Assembly (NCBI GenBank): GCA_035526825.1
Contig: DATLBT010000007.1
Span: 1 to 23,487 of the forward strand
Origin: JACPFV01 sp035526825
GTDB lineage: Bacteria > Pseudomonadota > Gammaproteobacteria > Nevskiales > Nevskiaceae
Direction of reading: 5' to 3'
Length of the DNA stretch: 23,487 nt
Positions 1 through 8,353 of the stretch are shown here, in pieces. How positions within the stretch are numbered: the first letter of the stretch is position 1; each line of letters opens with the position of its first letter. The position numbers and the translations under genes are program-made. The notes below the pieces were generated by a model that did no database searches, was not told the DNA's origin, and saw only the letters and a list, made by a program, of their open reading frames with translations.

Positions 1-420
<420 letters not shown>

Positions 421-588
421 ATTTAAAGCTAAGTACTAAGTAGATTGCACTTGGACCCCGAGGGGTCTTCAGTGCGCAGAGTTATCTTCCAAGGCTCAAT
501 TAACTTTCATTAACTGGCCATGTTGATACTCCGTAATGCATTGCTTGCGCATCGCATCCGGGAGCACCCACACAAATCACTTGCTGTT

Positions 589-600
589 TATTAAAGAACA
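589..600 (-). promoter_or_regulatory. boxA antitermination site in the rRNA leader
   Basis: On the minus strand this reads TGTTCTTTAATA, close to the boxA consensus TGCTCTTTAACA. It lies about 170 nt upstream of the 16S 5' end. In rRNA leaders boxA recruits NusB/NusE to make transcription resistant to Rho. The rest of the 421-649 leader contains a short GC hairpin (GACCCC/GGGGTC, 454-467). I see no coding gene in it. Confidence 0.7.
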
Positions 601-649
601 GGCTGCCGCCGGGTCTTCTTTTCGAGTTCCCGGGGCAGCGGGGAGGCGC

Positions 650-677
650 ATTATAGGGGGCTTTGATTGGGTGTCAA
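650..677 (-). promoter_or_regulatory. rRNA operon promoter (consensus -35/-10)
   Basis: On the minus strand a perfect TTGACA (677-672) and a perfect TATAAT (655-650) are separated by 16 bp. This points at the 16S gene, with a start expected near 643. The bases after the -10 (GCGCCTCC) are GC-rich, a discriminator type associated with stringent control of rRNA promoters. The 16-bp spacer is short of the optimal 17, as in many rrn P1 promoters. No A-rich UP element is obvious upstream of the -35. The stretch from 678 to the hairpin at 798 shows no gene. Confidence 0.85.
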
Positions 678-797
678 CACCCCGCAATACATCGACTTAC
701 GTTGGGGGATTTCAGCCTGCCCCGGAGCTTGGCTTGTGCACAGGCTTGTCCACTGCTGCGACGCACCATTCGCATTGGATCGTGCAAATTGTGACCA

Positions 798-829
798 GGG
801 CGCGGGGCCGCGCTGGCAGCCCCGCGCCC
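798..829. terminator. GC-rich hairpin after the ComEA-like gene
   Basis: A perfect 11-bp inverted repeat (GGGCGCGGGGC at 798-808, GCCCCGCGCCC at 819-829) with a 10-nt loop begins 10 nt past the stop of the 840-1097 gene. No uridine tract follows on either strand. It is therefore at most a weak or Rho-assisted terminator, or a transcript-stabilising structure. Confidence 0.45.
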
Positions 830-839
830 GGCCGTTCCG

Positions 840-1097
840 TCAGTCCTTCAGCTTGAGGTTGCCCTTGTTGGTCTCGAACGTGGCCTCACCGACGCCTTGG
901 ACCTTCTTCAGCTCCTCGACCGACTTGAAACCGCCGACCTCGGAACGGTACTTCACGATGGCTTCAGCCTTGGCCTGGCCGATGCCCTTCAGCTCCTTGG
1001 CTAGCGTCTTTGCGTCGGCGGTGTTGATGTTCACCGCGCCGGCAAAGGCGATACCCGTGGACAGGGCGAGAAGGGACGCGAGCATGACGTGCTTCAT
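840..1097 (-). CDS. Small exported helix-hairpin-helix (ComEA-type) DNA-binding protein
   Basis: This 85-aa protein has a signal peptide (basic start MKH, hydrophobic core, cleavage near AFA/G at residue 19). Two helix-hairpin-helix motifs follow: LKGIGQAKAEAIVKYR at about 37-52 and VQGVGEATFE at about 67-76. This is the layout of the C-terminal DNA-binding part of ComEA, which holds incoming double-stranded DNA in the periplasm of competent bacteria. The ComEA membrane anchor is absent, so it would be a free periplasmic protein like many proteobacterial short ComEA homologues. An AAGGAGAG ribosome site precedes the ATG. It lies 99 nt downstream of tyrS on the same strand. Whether this organism takes up DNA cannot be told from this window. 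Confidence 0.85.
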   Translation of the reverse strand: MKHVMLASLLALSTGIAFAGAVNINTADAKTLAKELKGIGQAKAEAIVKYRSEVGGFKSVEELKKVQGVGEATFETNKGNLKLKD

Positions 1098-1181
1098 TGA
1101 ATCTCTCCTTTCTTGTTTTTGTTGTCGGCTCCGTTGCGGAGCAGGATCGACTCTAGCGCGCCCGTGGCAAAAGGCAAATTT

Positions 1182-1194
1182 GGGAACAGACCCC
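1182..1194 (-). repeat. GGGGTCTG-type hairpin element after tyrS
   Basis: Just past the tyrS stop the minus strand reads GGGGTCTGTTCCC followed by AAATTT. It can fold as GGGG/TCCC with one G-U pair around TCTGT. It resembles a degenerate copy of the perfect palindrome at 21112-21132, which has the same GGGGTCTG core and also sits directly after a minus-strand stop codon. It may act as a weak terminator. Confidence 0.4.
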
Positions 1195-1196
1195 TC

Positions 1197-2402
1197 TCAG
1201 AGGGTGACCCGGACATAGCGGCGCGGACCGACCTGTACGAGGTAGGTCGCACCGGGCTTCAACAGCAACGCGCGATCTTCGACGCGCTCCTGATTGACCC
1301 GCACCGCGCGTTGCTGGATCTGGCGCCCGGCGTCGGATGTGGAGGCGCACAGCCCCGCTTCCTTCAACACGCGCGGCAGCGGCAGGCCTTGCGGCGGCGA
1401 GATGAGCCTCACTTCGGGGATGTCCGCGGGCAGTGCGCCTTGCGAGAACTGCGCGATGAAGGCCTCGCGCGCAATGGCACCGGCGCCTGCCCCGTGGAAG
1501 CGGTCGACGATTTCGACGGCGAGCTCCATCTTGGCGTCGCGCGGATTTGCGCCGCTCTCGAGAGAAACCTTCAAGTGCGCGATTTCCTCCAGCGGACGGA
1601 ACGACACGAGGTCGAAGTATCGCCACATCAGCGTGTCGGAGATCGACATGACCTTGCCGAACATGTCGCGCGGCGGCTCGTTGACGCCGATGTAGTTGTT
1701 TAGAGACTTGCTCATCTTCTGCACGCCGTCGAGCCCTTCGAGAATCGGCACGGTGATGATGCATTGCGGCTTCTGGCCATAGCCCTGCTGCAACGCTCGA
1801 CCGACGAGCAGGTTGAATTTCTGGTCGGTACCGCCGAGTTCGACGTCGCTGTTCAATGCAACGGAATCGTAACCTTGCAGGAGCGGGTAGAGAAACTCGT
1901 GGATCGCGATGGGCTGGTTGTCACGATAGCGCTTGGAGAAATCGTCACGCTCGAGCATTCGCGCCACGGTGTACTGCGCCGCAAGCCGCACCATGCCTTC
2001 GGCACCCAGCGCGCCAAGCCATTTGCTGTTGAATTCGACGCGCGTCTTGGCCGGATCGAGGATCTTCGAAACCTGCGCCTCGTAGGTTTTCGCATTCTCG
2101 AGCACTTCGTCGCGGGTCAGCGGCTTGCGCGTTTCATTCTTGCCGGTCGGATCACCGATCATCCCGGTGAAGTCGCCGATGAGGAAGATCACCTGATGGC
2201 CGCGCCCCTGGAATGCGCGCAAGCGATTGAGCAACAGTGTGTGCCCCAGGTGCAAATCGCGCGCAGTGGGATCGAAACCCGCCTTCACCACCAGCTGCCG
2301 GCCGGACTGCTCCGCCTCGATCAAGCGCTTGCGAAACTCGTCGCGGGGGAGGACTTCGTCGGTACCGCGCTCGAGCTCGGAGTAGGGCGGTGGCTGGGTC
2401 AT
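1197..2402 (-). CDS. tyrS: Tyrosyl-tRNA synthetase
   Basis: This 401-aa class I aminoacyl-tRNA synthetase charges tRNA-Tyr with tyrosine in the cytoplasm. The ATP-binding signature HLGH is at residues 51-54, after GFDPTARDL. The second signature KMSKS is at 229-233. The tyrosine-site segment around YPLLQGYDSVAL and GGTDQKFNLL is present. An S4-like RNA-binding domain fills about 335-401. Length and motif spacing fit the TyrZ-like branch common in Pseudomonas and Betaproteobacteria. The open frame extends upstream to 2462, but ATG 2402 (MTQPPPYSELERG) gives the usual family N-terminus. It is divergent from the M23 peptidase across 174 bp in which I could not identify a convincing promoter. Confidence 0.97.
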   Translation of the reverse strand: MTQPPPYSELERGTDEVLPRDEFRKRLIEAEQSGRQLVVKAGFDPTARDLHLGHTLLLNRLRAFQGRGHQVIFLIGDFTGMIGDPTGKNETRKPLTRDEVLENAKTYEAQVSKILDPAKTRVEFNSKWLGALGAEGMVRLAAQYTVARMLERDDFSKRYRDNQPIAIHEFLYPLLQGYDSVALNSDVELGGTDQKFNLLVGRALQQGYGQKPQCIITVPILEGLDGVQKMSKSLNNYIGVNEPPRDMFGKVMSISDTLMWRYFDLVSFRPLEEIAHLKVSLESGANPRDAKMELAVEIVDRFHGAGAGAIAREAFIAQFSQGALPADIPEVRLISPPQGLPLPRVLKEAGLCASTSDAGRQIQQRAVRVNQERVEDRALLLKPGATYLVQVGPRRYVRVTL

Positions 2403-2576
2403 GGCGAAGCTCCGGGGATTGTTCCTGCGAGGTCGGGAAGCTAGACCAAGAAAATGTTGCAAGCTCAGGGAAAATATGGTCTTTTACGCCCTATCAGCGC
2501 CGCAAGAACAACACCTCCGAGCGGCGCGGTCCGAGGTGCGAACCGCGGGAACCCGTTGCATTTTCGGTGGAATTGG

Positions 2577-3881
2577 ATGCGTTTGGATTATAGCCCAGCG
2601 GAGACTGCCGCCCTGCCCGCCGCCCGGCGCTCGTTCCTGGTTGCGGCACTCGTCTTGATGTCGGTCGGCGCGATCATGACGCAACGTGGCGCGTCGCAGC
2701 GCTCGACGGTGATCGATCTGGCCGATGCGCTGCCGGTGACAACCGCTTCCGCGGACCCGGAGGCGCTTGCTACGCCAACCGCCAGCCCCTGGGTGACGGT
2801 GAAAGTAAAATCGGGCCAGACGCTTTCGAGCATTTTCGACGCGCACGGGTTGCCGACGATGGACTGGGTCCAGATCGTGCGCCTCGGCGGTGATGCCGGA
2901 AAGCTCAAGCGTCTCAAAGCCGGCGAGGAACTCCATTTGCGCAAGGGTCCTGAGGGCATCCAGGAACTGACTTACGCACTCGATGAAGCGCGTACGCTGC
3001 AGGTCACCCGAACCGAAGGCGGCTTTGAGTCGATCACGCTCGCCGCCGAAATCGAGCGCCGCCCGACGTACGCGATGGGCTCGCTGACCACCAGCTTGTA
3101 CGAATCAGGCGTCGCATCGGGGCTGCCGCCGGCGCTGATCATCGAAATGGCCGACATCTTCGGCTACGACATCGACTTCGTGCAGGACATCCGTGTCGGC
3201 GACCGCTTTACCGTGATTTACGAAGAGCTATTCAAGAACGGCGAGAAGCTGCGCGCCGGCAACATCCTCGCGGCCGAGTTCGTCAATCAGGGCAAACCCC
3301 TCCGCGCCGTGCGCTACACCGATCCGCAAGGCAACTCGGGCTACTACGCGCCCGAGGGCCAGTCGCTGCGCAAGTCCTTCATTCGCACGCCCGTCGACGT
3401 TTTTCGCATCAGCTCGAACTTCAGCCGCGCGCGTTATCACCCGGTCCTCAATCGCTTCCGCGCTCACCTCGGCACCGACTACGCGGCGCCGACCGGCACC
3501 CCGATCAAGGCCACCGGCGACGGCCGCGTCGTCTTCGCCGGCAACAAGGGCGGTTACGGCAAGGCGGTGGTGATCCGGCACGGCTCGTCGTACGAAACGC
3601 TGTACGGCCACCTGTCGCGCTTCCGCTCAGGCGTCACGACGGGCAGCCGCGTCCAGCAAGGTCAGGTCATCGGGTACGTGGGCAAGACCGGCCTCGCCAC
3701 GGGCCCGCATCTGCACTACGAATTCCGCGTCAACGGCGTGCATCGCGACCCGCGACGCGTGACGCTGCCGCGTGCCAGCGCGTTGCCGCGCCAGCACCTC
3801 GAGCATTTCCGCGCCTCGTCGACGCCGCTCATTACGCAGCTCGACGCCCTCAATCGGTCGCAGATCGCGCACGCGAACTGA
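2577..3881 (+). CDS. mepM: OapA/MepM-like M23 murein DD-endopeptidase
   Basis: This 434-aa envelope protein is expected to cut peptidoglycan cross-links in the periplasm. A single membrane segment near residues 19-37 (SFLVAALVLMSVGAIM) anchors it. A LysM/OapA-like domain follows at about 70-135 (SGQTLSSIF...LKAGEELHL). The Csd3-like middle domain comes next, and then the M23 zinc peptidase. All zinc and catalytic positions are visible: HLGTD (H297, D301), YGHL (H345) and HLH (H378, H380). The frame is open back to 2454, but ATG 2577 (MRLDYSPAE) sits behind GGTGG and gives a normal short cytoplasmic tail. Length is close to E. coli MepM (440 aa). It is followed after 19 nt by anmK, so hydrolysis and recycling of wall material are encoded together. 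The exact bond cleaved is inferred from the family. Confidence 0.92.
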   Translation: MRLDYSPAETAALPAARRSFLVAALVLMSVGAIMTQRGASQRSTVIDLADALPVTTASADPEALATPTASPWVTVKVKSGQTLSSIFDAHGLPTMDWVQIVRLGGDAGKLKRLKAGEELHLRKGPEGIQELTYALDEARTLQVTRTEGGFESITLAAEIERRPTYAMGSLTTSLYESGVASGLPPALIIEMADIFGYDIDFVQDIRVGDRFTVIYEELFKNGEKLRAGNILAAEFVNQGKPLRAVRYTDPQGNSGYYAPEGQSLRKSFIRTPVDVFRISSNFSRARYHPVLNRFRAHLGTDYAAPTGTPIKATGDGRVVFAGNKGGYGKAVVIRHGSSYETLYGHLSRFRSGVTTGSRVQQGQVIGYVGKTGLATGPHLHYEFRVNGVHRDPRRVTLPRASALPRQHLEHFRASSTPLITQLDALNRSQIAHAN

Positions 3882-3900
3882 TCCGCACGGAACCCCAGGC

Positions 3901-5013
3901 GTGAGCGAGCTCTACCTGGGGTTGATGTCCGGCACCAGCATGGACGGCGTCGACGCCGTACTGTGCGAATTCGACGATTCCCGATTCGTGCGCGTCGCGC
4001 ACAGCCAAGCCGGGTCTTACCCCGCCACGCTGCGCACCGAATTATTGCGGCTGCAGCGCGAGCGCTCGGCGATAACGCTCGCCACCCTGGCGCGCCTCGA
4101 TCATGCGGTGGCCCAATGTTTTGCGCGCGTTGCGCGCACCCTGCTCAAGCGCGCGCGTGTGGTGCCTGCGCAAGTACGTGGCGTCGGCTCGCACGGCCAG
4201 ACCGTGTTCCATGACCCGAAGGGCGTGCGGAGTTCGCTTCAACTCGGCGATCCCTCGGCAATCGCAGCCGCCACCGGCATCGCGACGGTCGCGGATTTTC
4301 GCCGTGCCGATATCGCGCGCGGCGGGCAGGGCGCGCCGCTCGTGCCTGCTTTCCACCACGCAGTGTTCGCCGATGCGCACGAGCCGCGCTGCGTGCTCAA
4401 TCTCGGCGGCATCGCCAACGTAACCGTGCTGCCGGATGCGGATGCCTCCCGCGTGCGCGGCTTCGACACGGGCCCGGCAAGCGGACTGATGGACGAGTGG
4501 ATCAGCGCACGCCGCGGCTTGCCGTATGACGCCGGTGGCCGCTGGGCGGCGACGGGAGCGACCCACGACGTGCTGCTCGAGGCGCTGATCTCCGAGCCCT
4601 ATTTTCGCCGCAAGCCGCCGAAGAGCACGGGCCGCGACGTGTTCAACACGGCGTGGCTGCGTCGACGCTTTCCGCGCCTGCGGACGCTGCGTCCGCAGGA
4701 CGTGCAGCGCACGCTGGCCGACTTGACCGTGCGCAGCGTCGCCGACGCGATCCGCGCGCACGCGCCGGTGACCCGCCGCGTGCTGGTCTGCGGAGGCGGT
4801 GTGAACAATCCGCTGCTGATGGGTAGCCTCGCGCTGGAGCTGGCGGGCATGACAGTGGAAACCACCAGTAAACATGGCCTGGACCCGCAGCATGTAGAGG
4901 CCGCGGCCTTCGCCTGGCTAGCGATGCGTACGTTGAATGGATTGTCCGGCAGCCTGCCGGCCGTGACTGGAGCGACGCGCGCCGCGGTACTCGGCGGCAT
5001 CTACCGCGCGTAG
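3901..5013 (+). CDS. anmK: Anhydro-N-acetylmuramic acid kinase
   Basis: This 370-aa cytoplasmic kinase converts 1,6-anhydro-MurNAc from wall turnover into MurNAc-6-phosphate, in the same recycling route that AmpD serves (17303-17851). Seen: the N-terminal nucleotide-binding signature GLMSGTSMDGVDAV, GSHGQTVFH, LNLGGIANVT, DTGPASGLMDEW and the C-terminal CGGGVNNPLLMGSL. The start is GTG 3901, because family members begin a few residues before GLMSGTSMDG and no nearer ATG fits. The length matches the family. The gene probably shares a transcript with the M23 peptidase. Its stop codon directly abuts the stop of the convergent erpA with no base between. Confidence 0.96.
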   Translation: MSELYLGLMSGTSMDGVDAVLCEFDDSRFVRVAHSQAGSYPATLRTELLRLQRERSAITLATLARLDHAVAQCFARVARTLLKRARVVPAQVRGVGSHGQTVFHDPKGVRSSLQLGDPSAIAAATGIATVADFRRADIARGGQGAPLVPAFHHAVFADAHEPRCVLNLGGIANVTVLPDADASRVRGFDTGPASGLMDEWISARRGLPYDAGGRWAATGATHDVLLEALISEPYFRRKPPKSTGRDVFNTAWLRRRFPRLRTLRPQDVQRTLADLTVRSVADAIRAHAPVTRRVLVCGGGVNNPLLMGSLALELAGMTVETTSKHGLDPQHVEAAAFAWLAMRTLNGLSGSLPAVTGATRAAVLGGIYRA

Positions 5014-5391
5014 TTACACCGAGAAAGAATTGCCACAGCCGCAGGTCGTCGCGGCATTCGGGTTGCGGATCACGAACTGCGCGCCCTGGACATCTTCCTT
5101 GTAGTCGATCTCGGCGCCCTGCAGGTACTGCACGCTCATCGGATCCACCAGCAGTGCCACACCGTCGCGGTCGACACGCGTGTCGCCCTCTTCCTGGTTC
5201 TCGTCGAACGTAAAGCCATACTGGAATCCCGAGCAGCCCCCGCCCGTGACGAAGACGCGCAGCTTGAGGTTCTTGTTGTCCTCGTCGTCGAGCAGCGTAC
5301 GCACCTTGTGCGCCGCAGCCTCCGTGAACAGCACGGTCGGCGCCTCGGTGCCCGGGGAATAAACCGTCGGCTCGCTCATGGAAACACTCAC
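5014..5391 (-). CDS. erpA: Iron-sulfur cluster insertion protein ErpA (A-type carrier)
   Basis: This protein of 125 aa (121 aa if started at the internal ATG 5379) delivers Fe-S clusters to apo-enzymes. The three conserved cysteines of A-type carriers are present: C53 in GGGCSGF, and C117 and C119 in the C-terminal CGCGNSFSV. Starting at GTG 5391, the start overlaps the bactofilin stop as GTGA, suggesting translational coupling. The alternative ATG 5379 has no better ribosome site, so the start is uncertain. It is the last gene of the argC - DUF6776 - bactofilin - erpA run. The pairing of erpA with anmK and argC is a familiar neighbourhood. Confidence 0.95.
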   Translation of the reverse strand: MSVSMSEPTVYSPGTEAPTVLFTEAAAHKVRTLLDDEDNKNLKLRVFVTGGGCSGFQYGFTFDENQEEGDTRVDRDGVALLVDPMSVQYLQGAEIDYKEDVQGAQFVIRNPNAATTCGCGNSFSV

Positions 5392-5849
5392 GCCTTGTAG
5401 CGGCTCTCAACCTTGATGGTCTCTTCGACCATGGGCTCGTTCACGGGTTTCTGATGGGTGAGTGCTGCGATGGCATCGTCGCCTTCGTGCACCATCTGGC
5501 CGTTGATCTTGGCGCCGCCGGTCATCTCGATGATGCCGTAGTAGACGTTACCGGTGACGCGCGCCTTGCTCCCGAGAGAGATGTGCTCGCTGGCATGGAC
5601 GTCACCCGACACCACCCCGTTCAGCACGATGGTCGGCGCGCGCACATCGCCCTCGACGGTGCCGCTCTCGCTGACCGACAGGGTGGCGTTCTTCTCGTTG
5701 AGTGCCACGACCTTGCCGACGACCTTGCCGTCGATGTGCAGGCCACCGGAGAAGCGCACGTCGCCATGGATCTCGGTCTGCCGGCCAATCAGCGTGTCCA
5801 CGGTGGACGCGCCCGGCTTTTCATTGTTGCCCCAGAAATTCTTTGCCAT
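5388..5849 (-). CDS. Bactofilin (polymer-forming cytoskeletal protein)
   Basis: This 153-aa protein has the right-handed beta-helix DUF583/bactofilin core at about residues 20-115. It shows a recurrent pattern of V, I and G residues (TEIHGDVRFSGGLHIDGKVVGKV, GTVEGDVRAPTIVLNGVVSGDV). Disordered ends flank the core, as in all bactofilins. Bactofilins self-assemble into nucleotide-free filaments that scaffold cell-wall enzymes and cell shape. The start is ATG 5849 behind GGGGAAAAG; an in-frame upstream ATG at 5885 overlaps the preceding gene. It starts 11 nt after the DUF6776 stop, so a membrane coiled-coil partner made from the same mRNA is plausible. A role with the nearby M23 endopeptidase is an inference from proximity. 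Confidence 0.93.
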   Translation of the reverse strand: MAKNFWGNNEKPGASTVDTLIGRQTEIHGDVRFSGGLHIDGKVVGKVVALNEKNATLSVSESGTVEGDVRAPTIVLNGVVSGDVHASEHISLGSKARVTGNVYYGIIEMTGGAKINGQMVHEGDDAIAALTHQKPVNEPMVEETIKVESRYKA

Positions 5850-5860
5850 GACTTTTCCCC

Positions 5861-6598
5861 TCAAGCGCCCAGAATTTTTGACCACTCGAACTCGTCTTCG
5901 ATTTTCGGCACCGAGCCGCCGTCCGGCAAGACCGCCACCGTCGCCCGGGTGGGCCGAAAACCATCTGGAAGCCGAAACTCGCCGCCGAATTCCTCGAAAT
6001 ACTTGAAGGAAAATACCAGATTCGGCTCGCCACCAAGGTTCAGTTCCGACAGGCGGCGCATCTGCGCCTTGCCGGCCACCATGCCGTGCAAGGTGATCTC
6101 GATGCGGCCGGCGATGCGCCGGTCATGCCGCACCGACTGGATGAGGATCAGGTCATATCGATACACGGACGCCGCGCCGGTCGGGTAGACCTTGAACTCG
6201 TAAACGCGAACGCCGGCGCGCGAGGCATCGGGCGAAACGATGCCGCGGTAAAAGGCCACCTGCTCATGCAAGTCGGCGACTTCCTCCTGCAGCGAGGCGA
6301 GCGAGGTTTTTACCGTAGCGCAGGCCTGCTGGTCGATTTCCTGCGAGCGCTCCAAGTAGACAATCTGGTCCTTCAGCTTCTCGGCTTCGGCGTGCGCCGT
6401 GCGCAACTGCCCGGTCAGTTCGCGGCGCTCGTCGAGAAGTCGGTCGCGGTCGGTCTGCGCCTTGGCGAAGTCGACCACCGTTGTTGCCCGCGTGTAGCTG
6501 TACAGGCCCCACGCGCTGATGGCGATCGCCGCAGTGGCTGCGGCCATCAGCGCCCAGCGCAACCGCGGCCGGTACTGCCTGATGACGACTTTCTTCAT
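5861..6598 (-). CDS. DUF6776 membrane-anchored coiled-coil protein
   Basis: This 245-aa protein of unknown function fits the DUF6776 family. A basic N-terminus (MKKVVIRQYRPRLRW) precedes one membrane helix at about 16-33. A long charged heptad region follows at about 45-120 (DRDRLLDERRELTGQL..., EKLKDQIVYLERSQEI). A compact C-terminal domain of beta character runs from about 125 to 245. The shape is type II: a short cytoplasmic tail and a periplasmic coiled coil plus globular domain. It lies 4 nt after argC and 11 nt before bactofilin, so it is almost certainly co-transcribed. A membrane tether or adaptor for the bactofilin scaffold is a reasonable guess from position only. Confidence 0.82.
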   Translation of the reverse strand: MKKVVIRQYRPRLRWALMAAATAAIAISAWGLYSYTRATTVVDFAKAQTDRDRLLDERRELTGQLRTAHAEAEKLKDQIVYLERSQEIDQQACATVKTSLASLQEEVADLHEQVAFYRGIVSPDASRAGVRVYEFKVYPTGAASVYRYDLILIQSVRHDRRIAGRIEITLHGMVAGKAQMRRLSELNLGGEPNLVFSFKYFEEFGGEFRLPDGFRPTRATVAVLPDGGSVPKIEDEFEWSKILGA

Positions 6599-6602
6599 TG
6601 GC

Positions 6603-7637
6603 CTACGGCCAGAGCGCGATCGGCCCGAGGCCCGACTGCTCCGGCAGGCCGGCCATCAGGTTGAAGCACTGCACGGCCTGCCCGGCGGCGCCCTTCACGA
6701 GGTTGTCGATGACGACCAGGATGACCACGCGCCGCCCGCCGCCGGGGCGGTGGATGGCGATTCGGCAGTGATTGGCCCCGCGCACCGAGCGCGTTTCCGG
6801 GTGTGAGCCGGCGGGCAGCACGTCGATGAAGGGTTCGTCCCGGTAGCGCAGCCGGTACAAGGCCTGGACATCGCTATCCCGCTGGAGGTCGGCGTAGATC
6901 GTTGCGTGGATGCCGCGGTTCATCGGGACCAGGTGCGGCACGAAAGTGATCGAGGTTGGCCGGCCGGTCATGCGCGACAAACCCTGCTCGATCTCCGGGT
7001 GGTGCCGGTGGCCGCTCACGCCGTACGCCTTCAGCGATTCCGCCGCCTCGCAGAACAGCGAGCTCGCCTTGAGTTCACGGCCGGCGCCGCTGACGCCGGA
7101 TTTGCAGTCGGCGATCAGCGATTCCGTGTCTGCGAGCTGGTGCTCGAGCAGCGGCATCAGGCCCAACTGCACCGACGTCGGATAGCAGCCCGGGCAGGCC
7201 ACCAGCTGCGCGTGACTGATGGCATCGCGCTCCATCTCCGGCAGGCCATAGACCGCCTGCTCGAGCCAGCGCGGCTCGGTGTGGTCCATGCCGTACCACT
7301 GCTTGAAGACGCCTGCGTCTTTCAGCCGGAAATCCGCGGAGAGATCGATCACCTTGACCCCGCGCTCCAGCAGCTTCGGCGCCAGCGCCATCGCCGCACC
7401 ATGCGGCGTCGCGAAAAACACGAACTGGCATTTCGCGAGTGCGTCGACATCAGGTTCGGTGAACACCACGTCGGTCACGCCGCGCAGCTGCGGGAAGAGC
7501 GCATCGGCGCGCTTGCCGGCTTCCTGTCGCGAGGTCAGGACACGAACGGTGGCGTCCGGGTGCTGCCCCAGCAGCCGCAGCAGTTCGGCGCCGGTATAGC
7601 CGGTGCCGCCCACGATGCCGATGTCCACCTTGCCCAC
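6603..7637 (-). CDS. argC: N-acetyl-gamma-glutamyl-phosphate reductase
   Basis: This 344-aa enzyme makes N-acetylglutamate semialdehyde by NADPH reduction in arginine biosynthesis. The dinucleotide-binding GIVGGTGYTGAELLRLL is at the N-terminus. The catalytic cysteine is C151 in ACPGCYPT. The downstream KSGVSGAGR and SGHRHHPEIEQ segments of the family are present. I chose GTG 7637 because GGGGGG lies 8 nt upstream and the length matches the family (about 343-346 aa). A second GTG at 7628 is possible, and the frame stays open to 7697. It heads the minus-strand run to erpA and is divergent from hemJ, sharing the 74-bp gap. Confidence 0.96.
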   Translation of the reverse strand: MGKVDIGIVGGTGYTGAELLRLLGQHPDATVRVLTSRQEAGKRADALFPQLRGVTDVVFTEPDVDALAKCQFVFFATPHGAAMALAPKLLERGVKVIDLSADFRLKDAGVFKQWYGMDHTEPRWLEQAVYGLPEMERDAISHAQLVACPGCYPTSVQLGLMPLLEHQLADTESLIADCKSGVSGAGRELKASSLFCEAAESLKAYGVSGHRHHPEIEQGLSRMTGRPTSITFVPHLVPMNRGIHATIYADLQRDSDVQALYRLRYRDEPFIDVLPAGSHPETRSVRGANHCRIAIHRPGGGRRVVILVVIDNLVKGAAGQAVQCFNLMAGLPEQSGLGPIALWP

Positions 7638-7711
7638 CCGCTGTGCCCCCCAAAGAGCGGCGATGATAGGCTGTCCCCGCCCTGATTTCACCCCCAAATC
7701 AACGAGATCGC

Positions 7712-8146
7712 ATGCTCTGGTTGAAGGCGTTCCACATCGTCTTCATGGTGACCTGGTTCGCGGGCCTGTTCTACCTGCCGCGGCTGTTCGTCTATCACTG
7801 CTCGGCGAACGACGCCGTCAGCCAGGGCCGTTTCTGCACGATGGAGCGCAAGCTGTTCGTGCTCATGACGATCGGCGCGGCTGGCACGGTTTTTTTCGGC
7901 GCGTTGATGATCACCGGCATCATGGGCATCCACGGCCGCGTGGAACTCCTCAGTGCGCCTTGGCTGCGCATGAAACTCCTGTGCGCCCTGTTGCTGATCG
8001 TCTACCACGTGTGGCTGTGGCTTATTCATCGCGACTTCGCCAATTATCGCAACTTGCGCACGGCGAAGTTCTACCGCTGGATCAACGAGATTCCCGCGGC
8101 GTTTTTGATCGCGATGGTCGTGCTTGCGGTGATCAAGCCGGCGTAG
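7712..8146 (+). CDS. hemJ: Protoporphyrinogen oxidase HemJ
   Basis: This 144-aa integral membrane protein of the HemJ/UPF0093 family oxidises protoporphyrinogen IX to protoporphyrin IX in haem synthesis. The opening MLWLKAFHIVFMVTWFAGLFYLPRLFVYH is diagnostic, with the conserved histidine H8 and the WFAGLFYLPR motif. Four hydrophobic helices fit the family (about 5-25, 50-75, 83-103 and 122-142). It is divergent from argC. A weak purine-rich site (ACGAG) precedes the ATG. A GC-rich imperfect hairpin follows the stop, without a T-tract. Confidence 0.93.
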   Translation: MLWLKAFHIVFMVTWFAGLFYLPRLFVYHCSANDAVSQGRFCTMERKLFVLMTIGAAGTVFFGALMITGIMGIHGRVELLSAPWLRMKLLCALLLIVYHVWLWLIHRDFANYRNLRTAKFYRWINEIPAAFLIAMVVLAVIKPA

Positions 8147-8353
8147 CGGGACAAAGTGACCGGGCCGCTCCAGCGGTCCACCGCGCACACCGTCTATGCG
8201 AGTTTCTTCTCAGTTTTCGGCCATGCGCGCGTGCAGGCACATGCCGCAGGCGGCGTAACCTAAACAAGAACGATTTGCATTAACATCGCGGCCGCCATAG
8301 CATCTCCGCCGGCCCCACCCTGACCCTTGGTTTTTCGATCCGCGAGGCACCCC

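Noticed and set aside
721..755. DnaA-box-like TTGTGCACA/CTTGTCCAC repeats near the rRNA promoter
   Set aside because: No match to TTATCCACA without mismatches, no cluster, and no dnaA or dnaN gene nearby.
1128..1142. GCTCCG/CGGAGC hairpin between tyrS and the ComEA-like gene
   Set aside because: Short stem with a 3-nt loop and an A-rich rather than U-rich flank on the transcribed strand, so it is not called a terminator.
8262..8290. Possible Fur box upstream of the cupredoxin-FTR1 genes
   Set aside because: GATTTGCATTAACATC is AT-rich but does not match the 19-bp Fur palindrome well enough to call.
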